The notes under the pieces were generated by a model, which did no database searches, was not told the DNA's origin, and saw only the letters and a program-made list of their open reading frames with translations. Shown here piece by piece: positions 38,122 to 44,516 of a DNA stretch of 44,516 nt. The translations under genes and the position numbers were made by a program. Position 1 is the stretch's first letter, and the number at the start of each line of letters is the position of its first letter. This DNA comes from Pseudomonadota bacterium (GTDB taxonomy: Bacteria; Pseudomonadota; Alphaproteobacteria; Acetobacterales; Acetobacteraceae), in contig JAJZEV010000175.1 in NCBI GenBank assembly GCA_021805665.1, forward strand, positions 1 through 44,516, given 5' to 3'.

Positions 38122-38700
38122 GGATGGCCGGTGCGTCGATTGGGTCGATCGGGTGAAGATTTTGGACGGCCAGCCCGGTGTTGTAGCGGCTTGTGTGCAG
38201 GCCGGCTGGCCGGGCGGGGTTTTGGCTGTCTAACAGGTGTCTCGTTAGGCGTTATATGGGAAAATCTACTGTTTTCTGGACGTTGCCACCGACGCGAATG
38301 AACGCCTCAGCGATGTAGAAATGGAGCTGGAAAACCCATAGCTGCCTACGCCGGTGTGGCATGAAGGCCGATGGAACCGAACCAGCAGTCCCCGATGCGC
38401 CCTTACGGGTGGAGCATAAGGGGTCGGTAGCGCTGCCTGCGCATCGCCAGGCGCCGCAATGCGTGGATGGCGACCCGGCGCCCGCCATGGCGATGAAGGT
38501 GCCGCCGCAAGATTCATGAACGCAGACACGGCGCGATCCGGTCACATTGGGCAAGACTAATTCTGTAACAGGAATTAGGAATTTTGTCAAATGCCACCCG
38601 GCAATCCCTCCCGAACGGTCATCGCGGCGAGGCTAGGGAACGACCCGGCAATCCCGTTTCAGCGAGTCGTTCACCTGGACACGGTAGCGGTATTCGTCGC
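38122..38700. other. long intergenic region without a convincing gene
   Basis: About 580 bases between the helicase promoter and the end of frc. A 112-codon minus-strand frame (38252-38590) is open but shows no domain I know and is rich in Cys, Ser and Gly in a way typical of non-coding frames. Inside are several short inverted repeats, including ATGGCG/CGCCAT around 38467-38495 and an AT-rich near-palindrome at 38558-38577 (TAATTC, spacer, GAATTA). It may hold the 3' end of the oxalate operon message, a repeated intergenic element, or a decayed gene. Confidence 0.4.
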
Positions 38701-39966
38701 CTACCCGGCCGCCACCGAACCGCCCAATCCCGGGGACGCCATATATTCGGCCGCCTTCGCCGCGTCGAAGCCCAGCACGTCGCGCAGGATTTCGCTGGTA
38801 TGTTCACCGAGCAGCGGGGAGCGCGTCACCTCCGACGGGCTGTCCGACAGCTTGATCGGATTGCCGACCGACAGATATTTTCCGCGCGTGGGATGATCGA
38901 CCTCCACCACCGTGCCGGTGGCGCGCAATGACTGCTCCTCGGCGATTTCCTTCATCGACAGGATCGGGCCGCAGGGGATGTCGTATTTGTTCAGGATGTC
39001 CATCGCCTCGAATTTGGTCTTGGTCATGGTCCAGGCTTCGATCGTGTCGAAAATCGCCTTCAGCTTGGGCAGGCGGGCGGGCGGCTTGGCGTATTCCGGA
39101 TCGGTCTTCCAGTCCGGCTTGCCGATCACGTCGCAGATCGCGCCCCATACCGGCGCCTGGGCGATGAAATAGATATACGCGTTGGGGTCCGTTTCCCAGC
39201 CCTTGCACTTCAGTATCCAGCCCGGCTGGCCGCCGCCGGATGCGTTGCCAGACCGGGGAACAGCCTCGCCGAAATGGCCGTCGGGATATTGCGGATATTC
39301 GGTCAGCGGCCCGTGCGCCAGGCGCTGCTGGTCGCGCAGTTTCACCCGGCACAGGTTCAGCACGCCGTCCTGCATCGCCACGTCCACTTTCTGGCCGCGG
39401 CCGGTGGTGTTGCGCTGAAACAGCGCGGCGACAATGCCCAGCGCCAGATGCAGGCCGGTGCCCGAATCGCCGATCTGCGCCCCGGTCACCAGCGGCGGGC
39501 CGTCGTCGAACCCGGTGGTGGACGCGGCACCGCCAGCGCATTGCGCGACGTTTTCATAGACCTTGCAGTCCTCATACGGGCCGGGGCCGAAACCCTTGAT
39601 CGAGGCCAGGATCATGCGCGGGTTAAGCTGTTGCACCCGCTCCCACGTAAAGCCCATGCGGTCCAGCGCGCCGGGGGCGAAGTTCTCCACCATCACGTCG
39701 CAGGTCTTCACCAGCTCTTCCAGCACCGACTTGCCGTGTTTGTCGCGGCCGTCGATGGTAATCGACCGCTTGTTGTGGTTCAGCATGGTGAAATACAGGC
39801 TGTCCACGCCCTTGATGTCCTGCAACTGGCCGCGCGTGATGTCACCGGTGCCGGGACGTTCCACCTTGATCACATCCGCGCCGAACCATGCCAGCAACTG
39901 GGTGCAGGTCGGGCCGGACTGGACGTGGGTGAAGTCGAGAATTTTGACGCCTTCGAGTGCTTTCAT
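38701..39966 (-). CDS. frc: formyl-CoA:oxalate CoA-transferase
   Basis: Frc passes CoA from formyl-CoA to oxalate, giving oxalyl-CoA for decarboxylation. The 421-residue sequence matches the Oxalobacter enzyme as I remember it: [80 protein letters not shown], the catalytic Asp167 in [19 protein letters not shown], the glycine-rich loop [11 protein letters not shown] and LKCKGWETD. It begins 10 nt after the oxc stop on the same strand. Together with oxc it forms the standard oxalate catabolic pair. Confidence 0.95.
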   Translation of the reverse strand: MKALEGVKILDFTHVQSGPTCTQLLAWFGADVIKVERPGTGDITRGQLQDIKGVDSLYFTMLNHNKRSITIDGRDKHGKSVLEELVKTCDVMVENFAPGALDRMGFTWERVQQLNPRMILASIKGFGPGPYEDCKVYENVAQCAGGAASTTGFDDGPPLVTGAQIGDSGTGLHLALGIVAALFQRNTTGRGQKVDVAMQDGVLNLCRVKLRDQQRLAHGPLTEYPQYPDGHFGEAVPRSGNASGGGQPGWILKCKGWETDPNAYIYFIAQAPVWGAICDVIGKPDWKTDPEYAKPPARLPKLKAIFDTIEAWTMTKTKFEAMDILNKYDIPCGPILSMKEIAEEQSLRATGTVVEVDHPTRGKYLSVGNPIKLSDSPSEVTRSPLLGEHTSEILRDVLGFDAAKAAEYMASPGLGGSVAAG

Positions 39967-39976
39967 CGTCTGTGCC

Positions 39977-41680
39977 TCACTTTTTCGCCAGGGCGCTTTT
40001 GGGATTCAGATTGCCGATATTGCCGCTTTCGCTGCCCGCCGCCGGGTCGATCGCCGCGTTGATCAGCGTGGGTTTGCCGGACGCCATGGCCGCATCGACC
40101 GCGCGCTTCAGCTCATCGGGCGTGGTGGCATGCACGCCCACGCCGCCGAAGGCTTCCATCATCTTGTCGTAGCGGGCGCCCTTGACGAAGGCCGTCGTGG
40201 CCGGGTCGGTACCGCCGCCCGGGTTGACGCCATCGCCGCGATAGATGCCGTCGTTGTTGAACACCACGACGCAGACCGGCAGGTTGTAGCGGCAGATCGT
40301 TTCGACCTCCATGCCGGAAAATCCGAACGCGCTGTCGCCGACGATCGCCAGCACCGGCTTGCCGGTTTCAATGGCCGCGGCCGCCGCGAACCCCATGCCG
40401 ATCCCCATCACGCCCCAGGTGCCGACATCCAGGCGCTTGCGCGGCTGATACATGTCGATCACGCCGCGGGCCTGATCCAGCGTGTTCGCGCCCTCGTTCA
40501 CCAGGATGGCGTCCGGCCGTTCCTTGATGACGTCGCGCAGCACGCGCAGGGCGGAGTGGTAGTCCATCGGGATCGAGTTCTTGCCCAGACGGGTCGCCAT
40601 GCGGGCGATGTTGGTTTCTTTCTTGGCATCGATCGCTGCCGTCCACTCGGCGGGCGGTTGCTGCCAGTCGTCGCCCATTCCGCGCAGCAGGGCGGCGACG
40701 CAGGAGCCGATATCGCCCACCAGCGGGGCCGCGATTTCCACGTTGCTGTCCATCTCGCGCGGTTCGATGTCGATCTGGACGAACTTTTTCGATCCCGGCG
40801 GACCCCATTGCTTGCCCTTGCCGTGGCTGAGCAGCCAGTTCAACCGAGCACCGATCATCAGGACGGTGTCGCTGTCCTGAAGGACGGTGGAGCGGGCGGC
40901 GGCGGCGCATTGCGGATGCGTGTCGGGCAGCAGGCCCTTGGCCATGCTCATGGGGATGTAGGGAATACCGGATTTTTCGACCAGCGCGCGGATGTCCTCG
41001 TCGGCTTGCGCATAGGCGGCGCCCTTGCCGAGGATAATCAACGGGCGCTTGGCGCCGCGCAGGACGTCCAGCGCACGCTCGACAGCCGATAGCGCGGGGC
41101 TTTGCGCCGGGGCCGGATCGATGACTTTCACCAGCGAGCGGCGGCCGGCCTCGGCGTCCATCACCTGGCCAAACAGCTTGCCCGGCAAATCCAGATACAC
41201 CCCGCCCGGCCGCCCCGACACCGCCGCTCGGATGGCCCGCGCCACGCCGATGCCGATATCGGCTGCATTCAGCACGCGGAATGCCGCCTTGCACAGCGGC
41301 TTGGCGATGGCGAGCTGGTCCATCTCCTCATAATCGCCCTGTTGCAGATCGACGATCTCGCGTTCGGAGGAACCGCTGATCAGGATCATCGGAAAGCAGT
41401 TCGTGGTGGCATTGGCCAGGGCGACCAGACCGTTCAGGAAGCCGGGTGCCGAAACCGTCAGGCACACGCCCGGAGCCTTGGTCAGATAGCCGGCGATGGC
41501 CGCGGCGTTGCCGGCGTTCTGTTCATGCCGGAACGAAATCACCCGCATGCCGGATGCCTGCGCCAGCCGGCCGAGATCGGTGATCGGGATGCCGGGCACG
41601 CCATAGATCGTCTTAATGCCGTTCAGCATCAGCGCGTCGATGACCAGATGGAATCCGTCGGTCTGTTCGGCTTCCGACAT
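39977..41680 (-). CDS. oxc: oxalyl-CoA decarboxylase
   Basis: Oxc is a ThDP-dependent enzyme that decarboxylates oxalyl-CoA to formyl-CoA and CO2. From ATG 41680 ([10 protein letters not shown]) it is 567 residues, the usual size. Family marks are [16 protein letters not shown], Glu53 in [17 protein letters not shown] for ThDP activation, [52 protein letters not shown] and the ThDP/Mg motif [22 protein letters not shown]...[11 protein letters not shown]. Its start shares one base with the gntR stop (TGATG), which implies translational coupling with its regulator. Confidence 0.96.
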   Translation of the reverse strand: MSEAEQTDGFHLVIDALMLNGIKTIYGVPGIPITDLGRLAQASGMRVISFRHEQNAGNAAAIAGYLTKAPGVCLTVSAPGFLNGLVALANATTNCFPMILISGSSEREIVDLQQGDYEEMDQLAIAKPLCKAAFRVLNAADIGIGVARAIRAAVSGRPGGVYLDLPGKLFGQVMDAEAGRRSLVKVIDPAPAQSPALSAVERALDVLRGAKRPLIILGKGAAYAQADEDIRALVEKSGIPYIPMSMAKGLLPDTHPQCAAAARSTVLQDSDTVLMIGARLNWLLSHGKGKQWGPPGSKKFVQIDIEPREMDSNVEIAAPLVGDIGSCVAALLRGMGDDWQQPPAEWTAAIDAKKETNIARMATRLGKNSIPMDYHSALRVLRDVIKERPDAILVNEGANTLDQARGVIDMYQPRKRLDVGTWGVMGIGMGFAAAAAIETGKPVLAIVGDSAFGFSGMEVETICRYNLPVCVVVFNNDGIYRGDGVNPGGGTDPATTAFVKGARYDKMMEAFGGVGVHATTPDELKRAVDAAMASGKPTLINAAIDPAAGSESGNIGNLNPKSALAKK

Positions 41681-42462
41681 CAATGGTGTTCTCCCGTTGC
41701 GCGATGATTGGAAATTGCCGGCGTCGTGCCGGTATCGAGGAAATCGCCGTGGCGTTCGACATGGCTGGCCAGACCGAGCGTGTGGTCGCGGACGAGCCGC
41801 TCCGCCCGGTCCGGGTCGCGCGCCCGCAGCGCGGCGATGATCGCGCGATGGTCCGCCACCGATCGCTGGGCCCGGTTATCCTGCGTCATGGTCACCGCGC
41901 GCACGGCGCGCATATGGATGAACAGCGTGTCGGTCAGGCTGGACATCAGTTCGATGCCGCCCAGCCGGATGATGGCCTTGTGAAACGCCATGTTGGCGTC
42001 GGAATATTCGGTCAGATGGCCGGTCGGGTCTTCTTCGAACGCATCCATCAGCGCGGTCAGGCCGTCGATGTCGTGGGCGGTGGCCGAGGCCGCGGCGATT
42101 CGGGCGGCCATGCTTTCGATCGCCGCCCAGACGGTGATCATTTCCACGATCTGCCGCTTGGTTTTGCGCACCACGACGATGCCGCGGCGGGGAATGGTGC
42201 GGACGAACCCTTCCTGTTCCAGCACGGACAGGGCTTCTCGGATCGGCGTGCGGCTGACACCCAGATCTTCGCAAAGCTGACGTTCGTCCAGGCGGATTTC
42301 GTCCCGGCGGCCGTAGATATCCATTTCGGTGATGGCGCGCTTGATCGCCTCGCATGCCTGGCGACGCAGGCCAAGGCCGATATCGAGCGGTTCGATGCGC
42401 AGGCGCGGCCGGGTCTCGGACACCCTTTTTTGTTCCTTGTGGATAGCTTCCCGTGGAGTCAT
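41680..42462 (-). CDS. GntR-family (FCD) transcriptional regulator of the oxalate operon
   Basis: A GntR-type regulator with the N-terminal winged helix ([59 protein letters not shown]) and C-terminal all-helical FCD domain ([66 protein letters not shown]). I give ATG 42462 (260 residues). ATG 42498 is in frame, and GTG 42423 has a better ribosome site (AAGGA, 10 nt upstream) and would agree better with the promoter proposed just upstream. It is the first gene of gntR-oxc-frc and overlaps oxc by one base. The effector is probably an oxalate-pathway metabolite, by inference. Confidence 0.9.
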   Translation of the reverse strand: MTPREAIHKEQKRVSETRPRLRIEPLDIGLGLRRQACEAIKRAITEMDIYGRRDEIRLDERQLCEDLGVSRTPIREALSVLEQEGFVRTIPRRGIVVVRKTKRQIVEMITVWAAIESMAARIAAASATAHDIDGLTALMDAFEEDPTGHLTEYSDANMAFHKAIIRLGGIELMSSLTDTLFIHMRAVRAVTMTQDNRAQRSVADHRAIIAALRARDPDRAERLVRDHTLGLASHVERHGDFLDTGTTPAISNHRATGEHH

Positions 42463-42465
42463 TCT

Positions 42466-42494
42466 ATTTTGTATTTTGTATGCCACAGCGTCAA
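42466..42494 (-). promoter_or_regulatory. candidate promoter/operator of the oxalate operon
   Basis: The minus strand has TTGACG (42494-42489), 17 bases, and CAAAAT (42471-42466). The -10 area overlaps two exact tandem copies of ATTTTGT (plus strand, 42466-42472 and 42473-42479). FCD regulators usually bind short T/A-flanked sites, so the repeat is a natural autoregulation site. If this promoter is right, translation from ATG 42462 would be nearly leaderless. Confidence 0.45.
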
Positions 42495-42661
42495 GCATGG
42501 TTCGGTGCGTGTGGTGCGGTGAGAAAGATTGCTCGCGGCTGGCGGAACCTTTACATTTGCGGGGTCAAAATGACTGGATCGGCACAGACCCGCCTTCCGC
42601 GGTCCTGTTGCCGCATCGCCCGGCGGTCGCCGGCAGATCAGGAACGTGGTGCGGCAACAGT

Positions 42662-44251
42662 ATGAGCGATAAATTCAAACGGCGGCGGCGAACCGGATCC
42701 ACATCCGCCCGGTTCAGGCCCTCCCAGCTGGTTCCCGTCGAATCGGTTCGCCCGTCCGTGATGGGCAAAGCCGAACTCGCGGCAGCGGGCGCCGTTTCGA
42801 TCTCGGCGCTGGCGCTTATCGTGCTGATCTGGATCATGACCGGGCGTGCGGTGCAGGATCAGAACACGGAGATACGCGATCGGGCGGAACAGGCGCTGAT
42901 CGGCCAGGCGGCCACCATGGCTGAAACGATCGGCCATGAACTGTTGATGATCGACCAGAGCCTGACGATCATCCAGGGCGCGTGGAAGGCCGACAGCGAC
43001 GCGGTCGATCTGATGAAGTGGCAGAAGCAATTCCCCGCGCTGATGGCGGTGGCGGACGATCTGTTCATTGCCGACGAACACCAGATTATCCGCCAGGACA
43101 TCCTGCCCAGTGCGATCGGGCAAGGGGTGGGGGCGGCGTATGTGTCATTCCCGCATGGGTCGCTGGAACAATATCAAAGCGACGGGGTGAAGGCCAAAGA
43201 CTCGCTTTTGCTGCAAGGCGAGGTCGGGGGGCCGCCGATCGACGCGCGCCAGTTCCTGATGTATGTCGTCAGACCCCTGGACCATCCCCTGAACTGGCTG
43301 GTTGGGGCATCGTATCGATCGGCGGAACTGACCAAGCTGTTTGCCGGAGCGTCACTCGGCTACAACGCACTGACCGCGCTGGTCGATACCAGACGTGGCA
43401 TCGTTCAGGCCGTGGTTGGACCAGCGGCTCGGCGTCCCCGGAACGATCTTTCGAAAACTGTTCTGTTCGACATGATCGCCAGGTCCGAATCCGGAACATG
43501 GCTGGGCGAAACCGGACTGGATGGCGTTCAGCGCCTGCATGCATTTCATCGTGTCGCTAACCGCGACATGGCGGTGATTGTCGCGGCGAACTGGGCGGAC
43601 GTGATGGCGCCGGCGGCCAGCCTCGCGGCCGGGGCGCACTCGCTCGCATTGATTGCCTCAGCCTTGGTGCTTGTCATCGGTGGCATCGTTCTGGGGCAAC
43701 TGTATGGGATGCGAACCAATGCCCGGGGAAAGCGTATCGCTGAGCGTCATAGAAAAGAACTGGACCGCTTGCGTGGCGAGGAAGCAACGCTGACGGCCCG
43801 CGCCACACTGTATGGCGCGCGGCTGCAAGCCGCTCTAAGCGGCACCACGGACGGTTTGGCGCTGTTCGACTCCGGCCTTCGGCTGATCCAGTGGAACCAT
43901 CCGTTCGTCCGGGGGATTGGTATCGAATTGAAGCGGGATATGCCGCTGGACACCCTGTTGCACGGCCAGGTCGGCTCTGGCCAGTTCGAATCCCCGGAGC
44001 AAGCGGAGTTGGAAATCGCCCGCCGATCAGGAATTTTGCTAAGCGGGGATACGGCAGGAATAGAACAGCCGGGACCGGACGGAGAGGCATTGATATTGCG
44101 GGGCCTGCCGATCCCCGAAGGCGGGTTCATCTTGATCCTGACCGGACTGGCCCGCTGGGAACCCGCGCCGCTGGTGGATACCGACATAGGGGCGGAGGCA
44201 CCGGAGCCCGCGGAACCCCTCGTCGCCCCGGCGGCCGCGGTCGAATGGTAG
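42662..44251 (+). CDS. membrane sensor protein with Cache-like and PAS domains, no output domain
   Basis: A 529-residue protein from ATG 42662; the frame is open upstream but without family character. After a basic N-terminus there is a transmembrane helix (about 37-60), a periplasmic segment of about 260 residues that looks like a double-Cache (PDC) sensor (AEQALIGQAATMAETIGHELLMIDQSL; FLMYVVRPLDHPLNWLVGASYRSAELTKLF), a second helix (about 322-346), a charged coiled coil (352-395), and a PAS-like domain starting ALSGTTDGLALFDSGLRLIQWNHPFVRG. It ends in an Ala/Pro/Glu-rich tail. No histidine kinase, GGDEF, EAL or methyl-accepting domain follows, which such sensors normally carry. The domains are judged by eye. 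Confidence 0.7.
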   Translation: MSDKFKRRRRTGSTSARFRPSQLVPVESVRPSVMGKAELAAAGAVSISALALIVLIWIMTGRAVQDQNTEIRDRAEQALIGQAATMAETIGHELLMIDQSLTIIQGAWKADSDAVDLMKWQKQFPALMAVADDLFIADEHQIIRQDILPSAIGQGVGAAYVSFPHGSLEQYQSDGVKAKDSLLLQGEVGGPPIDARQFLMYVVRPLDHPLNWLVGASYRSAELTKLFAGASLGYNALTALVDTRRGIVQAVVGPAARRPRNDLSKTVLFDMIARSESGTWLGETGLDGVQRLHAFHRVANRDMAVIVAANWADVMAPAASLAAGAHSLALIASALVLVIGGIVLGQLYGMRTNARGKRIAERHRKELDRLRGEEATLTARATLYGARLQAALSGTTDGLALFDSGLRLIQWNHPFVRGIGIELKRDMPLDTLLHGQVGSGQFESPEQAELEIARRSGILLSGDTAGIEQPGPDGEALILRGLPIPEGGFILILTGLARWEPAPLVDTDIGAEAPEPAEPLVAPAAAVEW

Positions 44252-44256
44252 GCGGG

Positions 44257-44516
44257 CTAAAGCAGTAGCGGCACCAGGATCGCGGTCAGCAGGGCGTTCA
44301 GTCCCATCGCGATGCCGGCGAATGTCCCCGCCAGCGGATCGACCTGAAACGCCCGCGCGGTGCCGATGCCGTGCGCCGCCAGCCCGGCGGCGAAACCGCG
44401 CGCGCGCTTGTCCGTGATGCGAAGCGCGTTCAGCAGCGGCGTGACAACGATCGCGCCCAGGATGCCGGTCAGGATAACCAGCACCGCGGTCAACCCCGGG
44501 TCGCCGCCAAGACGGG
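44257..44516 (-). CDS. LrgB/CidB-family membrane protein, C-terminal part
   Basis: This gene enters from the right edge, so only its last 86 codons are visible; the start is outside the window. The visible part has hydrophobic segments LTAVLVILTGILGAIVVTPLLNAL and FAGIAMGLNALLTAILVPLLL, with the family signature RGFAAGLAAHGIGTARAFQVDPLAGTFAG between them. LrgB proteins partner small LrgA/CidA holin-like proteins and in several organisms influence murein hydrolase activity or transport of glycolate/pyruvate. Any lrgA would lie outside the window. Confidence 0.85.
   Translation of the reverse strand, partial: RLGGDPGLTAVLVILTGILGAIVVTPLLNALRITDKRARGFAAGLAAHGIGTARAFQVDPLAGTFAGIAMGLNALLTAILVPLLL

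Noticed and set aside
38252..38590. 112-codon minus-strand frame in the long intergenic gap
   Set aside because: No recognisable domain, no ribosome site and unusual composition; kept only as part of the intergenic region description.

Overview
The window is about 44.5 kb of dense, GC-rich (mid-60s percent by eye) bacterial chromosome. Relatives recognised by recall include Rhodopseudomonas-type BadH/BadI/AliB/AliA, hopanoid-associated HpnK and HpnM, a CaiB-class oxalate module and a ComM protein. Together they point to an alphaproteobacterium. Rhodospirillales/Acetobacteraceae-like is my inference and is not proven by the sequence. I see no rRNA, tRNA, CRISPR array, IS element or prophage.

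Layout. (1) 1-8.7 kb, plus strand: an alicyclic acid degradation operon. It holds badH (cut by the window edge), badI, aliB, aliA, a glutaryl-CoA dehydrogenase, an acetyl-CoA-synthetase-like ligase and a LivK-type substrate-binding protein broken by one in-frame TAA. It would turn cyclohexanecarboxylate into pimeloyl-CoA, then glutaryl-CoA and crotonyl-CoA. badK is not in view. (2) 8.9-13.5 kb: a DUF2237 protein, ComM, and a molybdenum hydroxylase large subunit coupled to a MoaD-like sulfur-carrier protein. (3) 13.5-18.6 kb, minus strand: katG, then CaiB-type CoA transferase, SDR and nitroreductase. (4) 18.9-24.7 kb: an FAD-linked oxidase, HpnK, a sulfotransferase (minus strand), an HpnM/MlaC-like protein and fumarylacetoacetase.

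(5) 24.7-34.7 kb is the most unusual part. A minus-strand cluster runs iclR, ThDP enzyme, LivK-type binding protein, three tandem TfdA-like 2-oxoglutarate dioxygenases, cyclase-family hydrolase. A cupin and a flavoprotein diverge from iclR across a palindromic intergenic region with overlapping promoter-like elements. It looks like a self-contained, IclR-controlled catabolic system whose substrate I cannot name.

(6) 34.7-38.1 kb, minus strand: a RhlE-type DEAD-box helicase with a 12-unit arginine/aspartate pentapeptide tail, overlapping by 4 nt a second glutaryl-CoA dehydrogenase. (7) 38.7-42.5 kb, minus strand: a GntR/FCD regulator, oxalyl-CoA decarboxylase (oxc) and formyl-CoA transferase (frc), a complete oxalate-catabolism operon. 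(8) 42.6 kb to the end: a Cache/PAS membrane sensor with no output domain, and the C-terminal end of an LrgB-family membrane protein.

Overall this is a catabolic region. Carboxylic acids (alicyclic acids, oxalate, tyrosine ring fragments and an unknown substrate) are activated to CoA thioesters or oxidised and fed to central metabolism, with local regulators for two of the modules.
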